From Streptomyces sp. NBC_00513 (lineage in GTDB: Bacteria > Actinomycetota > Actinomycetes > Streptomycetales > Streptomycetaceae), in NCBI RefSeq assembly GCF_041431415.1, contig NZ_CP107845.1, positions 2,604,001 through 2,668,000 on the forward strand: 64,000 bases of DNA, written 5' to 3'. Below are positions 18,189 through 26,772 of this stretch, in pieces (position 1 is the stretch's first letter; each line of letters begins with the position of its first letter). A program made the translations under genes and the position numbers. The notes under the pieces were generated by a model. That model ran no database searches. It saw only the letters and a program-made list of their open reading frames with translations, and had not been told where the DNA came from.

Positions 18189-18201
18189 AGACGAAACGTC
18201 T
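18189..18201. promoter_or_regulatory. Candidate TetR operator between ddaH and tetR
   Basis: AGACG-AAA-CGTCT, a perfect 5-bp inverted repeat, lies 21 bases upstream of the TetR start and 98 bases from the ddaH start. Position suggests autoregulation; binding is not proved. Confidence 0.45.
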
Positions 18202-18221
18202 CGCATTGGTACGTTGGCCGG

Positions 18222-18884
18222 ATGAACGAGACCCCTGCCGCGGATCCGCGAGACGCCAAGGCCCGCACCCCCAAGGCCCCGGACGCCGCTCGCCGCAGCG
18301 ACCGGTCCCGGCGGGCCATCCTGGACGCCGCCCTGGACCTGGTCGGGGAGGTCGGCTACAACCGGCTCACCATCGAGGCCATCGCGGCCCGCGCGAAAGT
18401 CGGCAAGCAGACCATCTACCGCTGGTGGCCCTCCAAGGCGGCGGTCCTGCTGGAAGCCTCGCTCGCGCTGGCCGGCGAGGCGGAGGAGGACGTCGAGTGG
18501 ACCGGCTTCCCGGACACCGGGGACCTGGCCGCCGACCTGAAGTACGTCCTGCGGGCGACGGTGGACCAGTTCAACGACGAGAAGTACGAGGCCGCCGCCC
18601 GCGCCCTGACCGCCGCCGGCGCCACCGACGCGGAGCTGGGCGCACGTATGACCGAGCAACTGCTGGAGCCCCAGCTCGCCCTGTACGAGGCGCGGTTGCG
18701 CACGGCGCGGGCGGCGGGCCAACTGGCGCCGGAAGCCGATCTGCGGCTGACCGTGGAACTGCTGGTGGGGCCGCTGACGCACCGCTGGCTGATGCGGACG
18801 GCGCCGCTCACGCACGCCTACGCGGACGCCCTCGTGGACGCGGTGCTGCGCGGCGTCGGCGGGGTGGGAAAAGTCACCGCCTGA
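18222..18884 (+). CDS. TetR/AcrR-family regulator
   Basis: 220 residues: Lys/Ala-rich leader, HTH at about residues 25-72 (RRAILDAALDLVGEVGY then KVGKQTIYRWWPSK), and a C-terminal ligand domain of the TetR_C_16 type. ATG 18222 is preferred over an upstream GTG at 18162 that would add 20 residues. It is divergently paired with ddaH. Ligand unknown. Confidence 0.85.
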   Translation: MNETPAADPRDAKARTPKAPDAARRSDRSRRAILDAALDLVGEVGYNRLTIEAIAARAKVGKQTIYRWWPSKAAVLLEASLALAGEAEEDVEWTGFPDTGDLAADLKYVLRATVDQFNDEKYEAAARALTAAGATDAELGARMTEQLLEPQLALYEARLRTARAAGQLAPEADLRLTVELLVGPLTHRWLMRTAPLTHAYADALVDAVLRGVGGVGKVTA

Positions 18885-19041
18885 CACTCGGCCGACCGGG
18901 GCCGTACCGGGGGCCGAGAACATATGGCCGGTTCCTGTGGTTATGTGGGCCACCCGAGTTCGGGGGGTGCGGTCACTCTCGGCCCGGGATGGTGGGACCA
19001 TGTGAGGGTCCGCCGGGGGCAACGGTGAGGTGAGGGGATTG

Positions 19042-19791
19042 ATGGGGTCTGAGTCCGGCCGCGTCCAACGCGGCGAGCAGAGCAGGATTTCCCAGTGGCT
19101 GCGCCGCCGGCCGAAGCCCACTCCGGAGGACCCCGGCGAGGAACGCGAAGCCCTGCTGTTGGCCGTCGCCGCCGCGGGCCTCCCGATCGCCCCGGCCGCC
19201 CATCCCGCCGGCTACCGGTGTTCGTGCGACCGGATCGGCTGTCCCACGCCCGCGCGGCACCCCGTCTCCTTCGCCTGGCAGACCCAGTCGACCACCGACC
19301 GCGCGCAGATCGAGCGGTGGGCGCGCAACCAGCCCCAGGCCAACTTCATCACCGCGACCGGCATGGTCCACGACGTCCTGGACGTACCGCTGGAGGCCGG
19401 CCGCGACGCACTGACCCGTCTGCTGGCCGCCGGCGTCGAAGTGGGCCCGGTCGCCGAGTCCGGCGGTACGGGCGAACAGGCACGGATGCTGTTCTTCACC
19501 GCCACCCGGGGCACCCCGGAGGACGAGGACGAGTGGTGGCCGTGCGAGCTGGACTGCCACCCCGAGACGATGGACGAGCATCCGGGCCTGCGCTGGCACT
19601 GTCGGGGCAGCTATGTCCTGGTCCCGCCGGCCGCCCTCCCCGGTGACCTCTCGGTCGGCTGGCTGCGCGGCATGGAGCACCCGCTCCCGGACCCGCTGAC
19701 GCTGCTGGAGACCCTCACGGACGCCTGCGCCCTCTACGCGGGCTCCTCCGCCCGGACCCCGGAGGCCGTGGCCTGGCCCCTGGGCCGCTGA
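19042..19791 (+). CDS. Prim-Pol-like (bifunctional DNA primase/polymerase) domain protein
   Basis: 249 residues. The segment from about residue 40, AAGLPIAPAAHPAGYRCSC, followed by CPTPARHP and WARNQPQANFITATG, matches the N-terminal primase/polymerase domain seen in replication proteins. Here the domain stands alone, without helicase. Motif I, normally with two acidic residues (DxD), reads DVLDVP, and the later acidic and histidine positions are not clear, so catalytic activity is doubtful. Stand-alone copies are common in Streptomyces. A long unassigned 5' region precedes it; the ATG at 19042 follows GAGGTGAGGGG. Confidence 0.7.
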   Translation: MGSESGRVQRGEQSRISQWLRRRPKPTPEDPGEEREALLLAVAAAGLPIAPAAHPAGYRCSCDRIGCPTPARHPVSFAWQTQSTTDRAQIERWARNQPQANFITATGMVHDVLDVPLEAGRDALTRLLAAGVEVGPVAESGGTGEQARMLFFTATRGTPEDEDEWWPCELDCHPETMDEHPGLRWHCRGSYVLVPPAALPGDLSVGWLRGMEHPLPDPLTLLETLTDACALYAGSSARTPEAVAWPLGR

Positions 19792-19878
19792 CCCCCTGGG
19801 CTCTGAGCCCCTCGGCCCCGGCCGCCCCGGAGCCCCGGCCCGGGCCCCGGCCCCGGAGCCCTCGACGACGCCGGTCCC

Positions 19879-20679
19879 TCAGTGGATCCGCGTCACGACC
19901 ACGTCGAGGGACCACGCCTTCGCCGGCTTCGCGGGAACGTCGGCCTCCACCGCGTAGCCGAGGTCCCGCAGGGCCGTCACCAGCTCCGCCGGCGATCCGG
20001 GGGCCGCCCCGGCGAGCAGCAGGTCCCGGACCAGGCGCCCCTTCGTGGCCTTGTTGAAGTGGCTCACCACCGACCGCTTCTCCACGCCGTCCACCATCTG
20101 CGAGTGCAGCACCCGCACGGTGGCGGTGCGGCCCGCGACCTCGCCCTTGGGCTTCCACGCGGAGGCGTAGGCGGAGGACCGCAGGTCCAGCACCAGCCCG
20201 TCCCCGGCGGCCTCCGGCAGCACCGACGCCATCGGCTCCCGCCAGTGCGCGCCCAGCGCCCCCAGCCCCGGCAGCTTGACGCCCATGGAGCACCGGTACG
20301 AGGGGATGCGGTCGGTGACCCGTACCGCGCCCCACAGCCCGGAGAAGACCAGCAGCGACCGCTCGGCGGCCAGGGCGGCCGGCTCGGGCAGGTCGGCCAG
20401 GCCGAGCGCGTCGTACAGGACCCCGGTGTAGATCTCGCCGGCCGGTCGCGCGACGGCCGTCCGCAGCTCGGCGTTCTTCGCGACCTCGCCCCGCAGCCCC
20501 TCGCTGAGGCCCAGGACCTCGCGCGCCTTGAACTCGTCGCCGACGCACAGCTCGACCAGTTCCTCCAGGACCGCCGCCCGCGCCCCGGCCAGCCCCGGCA
20601 GCGACAGCGTCTCCGGCTTCAGCGGTGCGCCGGAGCCGCCGGCGGCCTTTCCCTCGGAGGGCGGCAGCAGCACGAGCAC
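19879..20679 (-). CDS. yaaA: Peroxide stress protein YaaA
   Basis: 266 residues of the YaaA/UPF0246 family, which lowers intracellular free iron and protects DNA under peroxide stress in E. coli. Landmarks are LLPPSEGKA at the N-terminus, FSGLWGAVRVTDRIPSYR near residue 125, and SHFNKATKGRL near 210. The GTG at 20679 is chosen because GAAGGAG lies 7 bases upstream; the much longer open frame upstream is not homologous. It is divergent from the RNB ribonuclease gene. Confidence 0.9.
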   Translation of the reverse strand: MLVLLPPSEGKAAGGSGAPLKPETLSLPGLAGARAAVLEELVELCVGDEFKAREVLGLSEGLRGEVAKNAELRTAVARPAGEIYTGVLYDALGLADLPEPAALAAERSLLVFSGLWGAVRVTDRIPSYRCSMGVKLPGLGALGAHWREPMASVLPEAAGDGLVLDLRSSAYASAWKPKGEVAGRTATVRVLHSQMVDGVEKRSVVSHFNKATKGRLVRDLLLAGAAPGSPAELVTALRDLGYAVEADVPAKPAKAWSLDVVVTRIH

Positions 20680-20781
20680 GGTGGTTCTCCTTCGGTACGA
20701 CACGGCGCAGGGGGTGCGGCCCCCGAGCCAGGGTAGACGGCTCGACGCGACGGCGAGGCCGCCCGGCCATAGGCTCGGTCC

Positions 20782-22224
20782 ATGCCACGCCGTCACCTGC
20801 ACATGACCGGCGCAGACGGGGCTGCCCTGCGGGCCGCACTGCGTGACCTGCGGACGAAGCTCGACGTGCCGCGCGAGTTCCCCGCCGAGGTGCTCGCCGA
20901 GGCGGAGCGGGTCGCGCGGGACCCGCGCCTGCCGGCGTACGACGCCACCGACCTCCCCCTCTTCACCCTCGACCCGCCGACCTCCCTCGACCTCGACCAG
21001 GCCATGCACCTGGCGAGGCGGCCCGCCGGCGGCTACCGCGTGCACTACGCCATCGCGGACGTCGCCGCGTTCGTCACGCCCGGCGGCGCCCTCGACACCG
21101 AGGCCCACCGCCGGATCACCACCCTGTACTTCCCCGACGGGAAGGTCCCCCTGCACCCGGCGGTGCTCTCGGACGGCGCGGCGAGCCTGCTGCCCGACCA
21201 GGACGCCCCCGCGCTGCTGTGGCGGTTCGACCTGGACGCCGACGGCCGCGTCGAGACCACCGAGGTGCGCCGCGCCCTGGTGCGCAGCCGCGCCAAGCTC
21301 GACTACGCCGGCGTACAGCGGGCGATCGACTCCGGTACGGCCGAGGAGACCGTGGCCCTGCTCAAGGACGTCGGCGTGCGCCGCGAGGCCCTGGAGACCG
21401 AACGCGGCGGAATCTCCCTCGCCGTGCCCGACCAGGAGATCGTCGAACACCACGGCGCGTACACCCCGGCCTACCGCATCCCGCTGCCGGCGGACGGCTG
21501 GAACGCCCAGATGTCGCTGATGACCGGCATGGCGGCGGCCGAACTGATGCTCACCGCCGGCGCCGGCATCCTGCGCACCCTCCCGAACGCCCCCGACGGC
21601 GCGGTCGGCCGGCTGCACCGGGTGGCGAAGGCCCTGCGGATCGAGTGGCCCCACCACGTCCCGTACGCCGAACTCGTGCGCTCCCTCGATCCGCGGCTGC
21701 CGAACCACGCGGCGTTCCTCCAGGAGTGCACGACCCTGCTCCGCGGCGCCGGGTACACCGTCTTCACCGACGGGCGGACCCCGGACCCGCTGCTGCACGC
21801 GGCGGTGGCCGCCCCGTACACGCATTGCACCGCTCCCCTGCGCCGGCTCGTCGACCGGTACACCGGCGAACTGTGCGTCGCGGCGGCGGCCGGGGTCGCA
21901 CCGCCCGCCTGGGCGGTCGACGCGCTGGCCGGGCTACCCCGGGAGATGGAGGTGGGCAACCGGCTGGCCAACACCGTGGAACGGGAGTCCGTGAACCTGG
22001 TCGAGGCCGCCCTGCTGACGGGCCACGTCGGCGACACCTTCGACGCGGTGGTCATCGACGTCAAGGAGCGGGAGCCGCTGGTGGGAACGGTCCACCTGGA
22101 GGACCCGGCGGTGGTCGGCCGCGTCGAGTCCCCGGCCGACGCGTTGCCGCTCGGCGAACGGATCCGGGTCCGGCTCACGGAGGCCGACCTGGGCACCGCG
22201 CGGATCCTGTTCGCCCCGGCCTGA
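20782..22224 (+). CDS. RNB-domain 3'-5' exoribonuclease (RNase II/R family)
   Basis: 480 residues. The RNB catalytic core begins near residue 55 with the acidic cluster DPPTSLDLDQAM that coordinates Mg2+, followed by YAIADVAAFV; the C-terminal substrate clamp reads YTHCTAPLRRLVDRY near residue 350. It lacks the cold-shock and S1 domains of full RNase R (about 800 residues), so it is the compact actinobacterial form, degrading short or unstructured RNA. ATG 20782 directly follows a putative leader. Confidence 0.9.
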   Translation: MPRRHLHMTGADGAALRAALRDLRTKLDVPREFPAEVLAEAERVARDPRLPAYDATDLPLFTLDPPTSLDLDQAMHLARRPAGGYRVHYAIADVAAFVTPGGALDTEAHRRITTLYFPDGKVPLHPAVLSDGAASLLPDQDAPALLWRFDLDADGRVETTEVRRALVRSRAKLDYAGVQRAIDSGTAEETVALLKDVGVRREALETERGGISLAVPDQEIVEHHGAYTPAYRIPLPADGWNAQMSLMTGMAAAELMLTAGAGILRTLPNAPDGAVGRLHRVAKALRIEWPHHVPYAELVRSLDPRLPNHAAFLQECTTLLRGAGYTVFTDGRTPDPLLHAAVAAPYTHCTAPLRRLVDRYTGELCVAAAAGVAPPAWAVDALAGLPREMEVGNRLANTVERESVNLVEAALLTGHVGDTFDAVVIDVKEREPLVGTVHLEDPAVVGRVESPADALPLGERIRVRLTEADLGTARILFAPA

Positions 22225-22331
22225 TCCCGTACGCCCGTCGTCGGCCATGGCCACGGGCCACGGCTCCTGTCATCATCTGCGCACGGCGCCGCAGGACCGG
22301 GCCGTGCGACGCCTCGGGGGAGGGACAACGG

Positions 22332-23282
22332 ATGGGTGCCGTCGACCTTCCCGCGCGCCCACCGGCGCACCGCCCTCCCCCGCCCCGGCCCCTGACCCGC
22401 CCGCCGGCTCCCCCGCTGCGCCCCCACATCGTCAACTACACCGGCTTCCGTACCGAGTTCGCGGTCCCCCGACGCCGGCTGGAGCTGCCCACCGGCCTGG
22501 TCACGCTCGTCTTCACCTTCACCGAGGGGCTGTGGGTGGCCCGCACCGGCGCGGGAGCCGACATCGAGGGAGCCGACGGCACGGGCACCGCCCTCGCGGG
22601 CGTCGGGCTCGACACGGCCCGGCTGATGCCCGCCTCCCACGCCCTGATCAGCGGCCCCCGCAGCGGTCCGGCGATAGGGGTGCACGCGGGCCGGGTCCAC
22701 GGCCTGGAGGTGAACATGAGTCCGCTGGGCGCCTACCGGCTGTTCGGCATCCCCATGGTGCACTTCGAGGAGGCCCGGGTGGACCTGGCGGAGGTCCTGG
22801 GCCCCGACGGGCGGCACCTGGCGGACCGGCTCGCGGCGTTGGGCGGCTGGCGGGAGCGGTTCGACCTGCTCGACTCGGTGTTCGTCGCCCGTCTGGAGCG
22901 GGGGCCGGCCGTCGCGCCCGAGGTGCGCGGGGCGCTGGCCCGGCTGTGGGCCGACAGCGGGACCTCCCTGGCGCGGGCGACGGCCGGATCCGGTTGGAGC
23001 GCACGCACGCTGCGCGCCCGGTTCCGTGAGCAGGTCGGGCTGTCGCCGAAGGCGGTCGCCCGGGTGTTCCGCCTCCAGCACGCGCTGCGCCGGCTCGCGG
23101 CCGGGGAGCCGCCCGCCCGGGTCGCGGCGGCCTGCGGCTACCACGACCAGGCCCACTTGAGCCGCGAGGTGAAGGCGATGACCGGGCTGCCGCCGTCCCG
23201 TTTCGCGCTGCTGCGCGAGGGGCTGCCTCCGGGGTCGGCCCTGGACCGGACACCGGGCCGGATCACGAGCGTGCTGCTGTGA
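22332..23282 (+). CDS. AraC-family transcriptional regulator
   Basis: 316 residues: Pro-rich N-terminus, a cupin-like sensing region (about 30-185), and a C-terminal double HTH (about 200-300) with SARTLRARFREQVGLSPK and the recognition CGYHDQAHLSREVK. ATG 22332 gives a plausible N-terminus; the longer frame through the RNB gene is a shadow. Target and ligand unknown; it lies next to RNB and converges on a membrane protein gene. Confidence 0.87.
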   Translation: MGAVDLPARPPAHRPPPPRPLTRPPAPPLRPHIVNYTGFRTEFAVPRRRLELPTGLVTLVFTFTEGLWVARTGAGADIEGADGTGTALAGVGLDTARLMPASHALISGPRSGPAIGVHAGRVHGLEVNMSPLGAYRLFGIPMVHFEEARVDLAEVLGPDGRHLADRLAALGGWRERFDLLDSVFVARLERGPAVAPEVRGALARLWADSGTSLARATAGSGWSARTLRARFREQVGLSPKAVARVFRLQHALRRLAAGEPPARVAAACGYHDQAHLSREVKAMTGLPPSRFALLREGLPPGSALDRTPGRITSVLL

Positions 23283-23348
23283 ATCGGCCGTGCGTGCCGT
23301 TTTTGACAAGACAGGACCGCTCCGGTTTGCCACGCTCGGCGGGGGACC

Positions 23349-23395
23349 CCGCACTGCGTCGGCTCGTCACGGGGGTGTGAGCCGGCGCAGTGCGG
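23349..23395. terminator. Long hairpin terminator between convergent genes
   Basis: 17-base arms, 23349-23365 and 23379-23395, pair with a single mismatch around a 13-base loop. The stop codon of the minus-strand membrane gene (23367-23369) falls in the loop. Confidence 0.75.
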
Positions 23396-24206
23396 TGACC
23401 AGCGCGCGCGGGTCGTCGGCGTGGAAGCGGATGGTGCGCGCCCGCCCGGGCCCGCCGAGGGGGCGGACGAAGGACAGCGGACGGTTCAGCTCCAGGGTCA
23501 CGGAGGTCTGGCTGCCGACGATCAGGTCGAGCAGCCCCTCCTCCTCGTTCAGCGTGACCAGCCGGCCTTCGGGGTAGCGGCGGTCCACCCGGACCGAGGC
23601 CACCGCGTCCGGCGGGACGGTGAGGTCGAACAGGGCCCCGTACCGGATCCGCAGGGACCCGTCGGCGCCGACCACGTGCGGTCGCACCACGCAGGCGGCG
23701 TGCATCGCGAGGACCAGCACCACCCCGTACACGTCGAGGACGAGCACCACCCGGTGCACGGTCGGCCAGGGGATCAGGTAAGCCAGCGCGACGGTCTCGA
23801 TCAGCGACACGAAGAGCAGGCCGTACATCATGGCCGTCTGCGGGCCGGTGTACCCGGCGGGCACGTCGCCCGTCCCGACCCCGTGCGGCGCCCGGCGCCC
23901 GAGCCACCGCCCGAGGGAGGCGGCGGCCCGCAGTTCGTGCAGCAGCAGCCGCCGGACGGGGGCCGGGACCACCGCGCGCACGGCTCCCCGCCAGGCCTCC
24001 CCGGGGGCGGCGCCCCGGGCCCGCCGTTCGACGTACAGCCCGCGCAGCACCCGGGCCTCCAGCAGCAGCGTCCCGAGCACCAGCGCCTCGGCCACGACCG
24101 GTACCCAGCCGGGCAGCCGCACCCCGGCCACCAGACAGACCACCAGCGCCAGTTCCCCGGGGATGACGGCGGTCGCCGCGATCCGGGCCGCCCGGATCGC
24201 GCTCAT
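23367..24206 (-). CDS. Integral membrane protein of unknown function
   Basis: 279 residues with about four predicted helices: two near residues 12-50 and two near 122-165 (LLFVSLIETVALAYLI and VVLVLDVYGVVLVLAMHA), then a soluble beta-rich C-terminal domain (PH-like in appearance). Its ATG overlaps the stop of the upstream MerR gene by four bases (ATGA), so the regulator and this protein are translationally coupled. No function is recognised; the coupling suggests a regulator-controlled membrane sensor or transporter accessory. Confidence 0.75.
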   Translation of the reverse strand: MSAIRAARIAATAVIPGELALVVCLVAGVRLPGWVPVVAEALVLGTLLLEARVLRGLYVERRARGAAPGEAWRGAVRAVVPAPVRRLLLHELRAAASLGRWLGRRAPHGVGTGDVPAGYTGPQTAMMYGLLFVSLIETVALAYLIPWPTVHRVVLVLDVYGVVLVLAMHAACVVRPHVVGADGSLRIRYGALFDLTVPPDAVASVRVDRRYPEGRLVTLNEEEGLLDLIVGSQTSVTLELNRPLSFVRPLGGPGRARTIRFHADDPRALVTALRRLTPP

Positions 24207-24937
24207 CCCCTGCCCCTCTCCACGAACCCCTCCATGACCCGGCGCACGACCTCCGCCTGCGCCGGCGGGTACTCGGCGAGCAGCGCCTCCTTGAACCCGG
24301 GGGCGACCGGTCCGTCCGACGGGATCGCGGCGAACACCTCGTCGGGCACGGCCGCCACCAGGGCCCGCGCGAGGGGGGCGATCCGCGGGTCGTCGACGGG
24401 CGCGTCGACCAGCTCGTCGAGCCGCTCGTACAGGCCGAGGACGGCCGGGTCGGCGGCCAGCGTCCCGAGCAGGGCGTAGACCTCCTCGCCGATGGCGCCC
24501 GTGCCGTCGAGCAGCGTGAGGTGCTCGCGGTCCAGGGCGGCGCTGGGCGAGTCCGTCGCCGGCGCCTTGGCGAGCAGGGCGGCGAGCGCCGGCGACAGCG
24601 GCTCGACCTCCCCGGGCGGGGCGGCGAGGAGCAGGGCGAGCCGCTGCCGGCGGGCGGCCAGTTCGGCCTGCTGCCGGGCCAGGTCGGCGTCCAGTTCCGC
24701 CAGCACCTCGGCGAGTTCGCGGCCCGCGTCGTCGGCGAGGACGTCGCGGACCTCGTCGAGGCTCAGCCCGAGTTCGGTGAGCCGGCGTACGCGGGCCAGC
24801 AGGACGGCGTCGCGCACGGTGTAGGCCCGGTATCCGTTGGGGCGCCGCTCCGGTTCCGGGAGCAGCCCGACATGGTGGTAGTGCCGGATCGCCCGGGTGG
24901 TGAGCCCGACGAGCGCGGCGATCTCTCCGATCCGCAT
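24203..24937 (-). CDS. MerR-family transcriptional regulator
   Basis: 244 residues: winged HTH (about 1-70; MRIGEIAALVGLTTRAIRHY, then NGYRAYTVRDAVLLARVRRL), a coiled-coil helix rich in Arg/Gln (about 95-135), and a C-terminal effector domain of about 110 residues without the metal-binding cysteines, so it likely senses an organic ligand. It is coupled to the downstream membrane gene. It is divergent from rnpB, 72 bases away. Confidence 0.88.
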   Translation of the reverse strand: MRIGEIAALVGLTTRAIRHYHHVGLLPEPERRPNGYRAYTVRDAVLLARVRRLTELGLSLDEVRDVLADDAGRELAEVLAELDADLARQQAELAARRQRLALLLAAPPGEVEPLSPALAALLAKAPATDSPSAALDREHLTLLDGTGAIGEEVYALLGTLAADPAVLGLYERLDELVDAPVDDPRIAPLARALVAAVPDEVFAAIPSDGPVAPGFKEALLAEYPPAQAEVVRRVMEGFVERGRG

Positions 24938-25008
24938 GGGGCCAGTAGAAACCCTGCCGTCACGTCAAGGTCAAGCGGTCGCGGGGGTGCCGGTAGCATG
25001 GTCGTCAC

Positions 25009-25418
25009 GCAGAACGACACAAGCGGGCGGCCGCGTCGGGATCCTCGGATCCCGCCGAGGAACGTCCGGGCTCCACAGGGCAGGGTGGTGGCTAACGGCC
25101 ACCCGGGGTGACCCGCGGGACAGTGCCACAGAAAACAGACCGCCGGGGACCTCGGTCCTCGGTAAGGGTGAAACGGTGGTGTAAGAGACCACCAGCGCCT
25201 GAGGTGACTCAGGCGGCTAGGTAAACCCCACCCGGAGCAAGGTCAAGAGGAGTCGTCTCCGGACGGCTCTGCGCGGACGATCGAGGGCTGCCCGCCCGAG
25301 TCCGCGGGTAGACCGCACGAGGCCGGCGGCAACGCCGGTCCTAGATGGATGGCCGTCTCCCCGGCGACCGCGAGGTCACCGGGCGACAGAACCCGGCGTA
25401 CAGCTTGTGTCGTTCTGC
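25009..25418 (+). ncRNA. rnpB: RNase P RNA, class A
   Basis: Catalytic RNA that matures tRNA 5' ends with the RnpA protein. Conserved cores are present: GAGGAACGTCCGGGCTCC near 25060 and GAAACGG near 25169; the 3' conserved segment ACAGAACCCGGCGTACAG is near 25386. The 5' strand 25009-25024 and the 3' strand 25403-25418 are perfectly complementary over 16 bp, forming helix P1 and fixing the ends. Length 410 nt is typical of Streptomyces. Confidence 0.95.
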
Positions 25419-25421
25419 GCC

Positions 25422-25461
25422 ACCGCCCTGACCAGGGGTTTCCTCCGGTCAGGGCGGTTTC
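25422..25461 (+). terminator. Terminator of rnpB
   Basis: Stem ACCGCCCTGACC / GGTCAGGGCGGT (25422-25433, 25447-25458), 12 bp perfect, loop of 13, then a short T run. It starts three bases after the P1 helix. Confidence 0.85.
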
Positions 25462-25503
25462 GTGCGTCCGGGCGGCCCCGTGTCTCCGGGGCGCGCGGTG
25501 GTG

Positions 25504-26772
25504 TCAGCGCAGGTGGCCGGTGTCGTTCAGCAGCCGCACCGAGGCATTGCCGTCGGCGTAGTAGGCCACGGCCGAGAGGGAGGCCGCGGACAGCTCCATC
25601 TTGAACAGGGACTCGGGCGGGGCGCCCAGGGCGAGGCGCACCAGCGTCTTGACCGGGGTCACGTGCGTGACGACCAGCACCGTCCGGCCCGCGTGCGCGG
25701 ACACCAGCCGGTCGCGCGCGGCCGAGACCCGGCGGGTGACGGTCGCGAAGCTCTCGCCGCCGCCCGTGGGGGCGGCCTTCGGGGAGTCCAGCCATGCCTG
25801 GAGGTCGTCGGGGAACCGTGCGCGCACCTCGGCGAAGGTCAGGCCCTCCCACGCGCCGAAGTCCGTCTCGCGCAGGCCCTCTTCGATCGCCACCGGCAGG
25901 CCGAGCCGGTCGGCGACCGCCTGGGCGGTCTCCCGGCAGCGTCGCAGCGGGGAGCTGACGACGGCCTGTACGGTGCCCCGCGCGGCCAGCGCCTCGGCGA
26001 CCGCGGCGGCCTGGCGACGGCCGGCCGGGGAGAGTTCGGGGTCGGTGCCGCCGCTGCCGGAGAAGCGCTTCTGCGGGGTCAGGGCCGTCTCGCCGTGCCG
26101 CAGCAGTACCAGGGTCGCGGGCGCGCCGAGGTCGGGACCCCAGCCGGTGCCCGCGGCGGGCGCGCCGGCGGGTGCCTCCTCGGCGGCGGGTTCCGCGAAC
26201 AGGGTGTCGGCGGCCGGGGCCGCGGAGGCGGCGAGCGCCGCCCGGACGGCGGCCGCGCCGGCCGCCGCGTCCCCGGGCGGCCCGGAGGCCGGCGGGGTCG
26301 CCAGGGCGCGCGCGGCGCTCCGGTCGAAGACGGCCGTGGAGCCCGACGGCTCCCACTGCCCGCCGCGCTTGCCGGCGTCCATGGCCTCGTTGGCGAGCCG
26401 GTCCGCGTGCTTGTTCTTCTCGCGCGGGATCCACTCGTACGTCACCTGCGAGCGGGGCAGGATCTTCGCCGCCTCCGCCGCGAGCGGCTTCATGTCCGGG
26501 TGCTTGATCTTCCAGCGCCCCGACATCTGCTCGACGACGAGCTTGGAGTCCATGCGGACGAGGACCACCGCGTCCGGCGCCAGCTCGTGCGCGGCGCGCA
26601 GCCCGGCGATCAGACCCTTGTACTCCGCCACGTTGTTCGTCGCGACGCCGATGTACTCGGCGCGCTCGGCGAGGGTCTCCCCCGTCGCCGGGTCGAGGAC
26701 GACCGCGCCGTAGCCGGCGGGCCCCGGGTTGCCCCGGGAGCCGCCGTCCGCTTCCACGACAAACCGCGGCAT
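25504..26772 (-). CDS. Bifunctional RNase HI / acid phosphatase
   Basis: 422 residues, homolog of mycobacterial Rv2228c. The N-terminal domain (about 1-140) is RNase HI-like with acidic residues in EADGGSRG, VAEYKGL, RMDSKLV and KHADRLANEA. An Ala/Pro-rich linker (about 140-230) leads to a histidine-phosphatase domain with LLRHGETALT near 235 and SSPLRRCRETAQ near 295. It would hydrolyse RNA in RNA:DNA hybrids; the phosphatase part in relatives is linked to cobalamin phosphate (CobC-like) activity. Its ATG overlaps the stop of the zinc-ribbon gene by one base. Confidence 0.92.
   Translation of the reverse strand: MPRFVVEADGGSRGNPGPAGYGAVVLDPATGETLAERAEYIGVATNNVAEYKGLIAGLRAAHELAPDAVVLVRMDSKLVVEQMSGRWKIKHPDMKPLAAEAAKILPRSQVTYEWIPREKNKHADRLANEAMDAGKRGGQWEPSGSTAVFDRSAARALATPPASGPPGDAAAGAAAVRAALAASAAPAADTLFAEPAAEEAPAGAPAAGTGWGPDLGAPATLVLLRHGETALTPQKRFSGSGGTDPELSPAGRRQAAAVAEALAARGTVQAVVSSPLRRCRETAQAVADRLGLPVAIEEGLRETDFGAWEGLTFAEVRARFPDDLQAWLDSPKAAPTGGGESFATVTRRVSAARDRLVSAHAGRTVLVVTHVTPVKTLVRLALGAPPESLFKMELSAASLSAVAYYADGNASVRLLNDTGHLR

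Noticed and set aside
25349-25604. Small open frames within and after rnpB
   Set aside because: They overlap the RNase P RNA and its terminator; the RNA structure explains the conservation.
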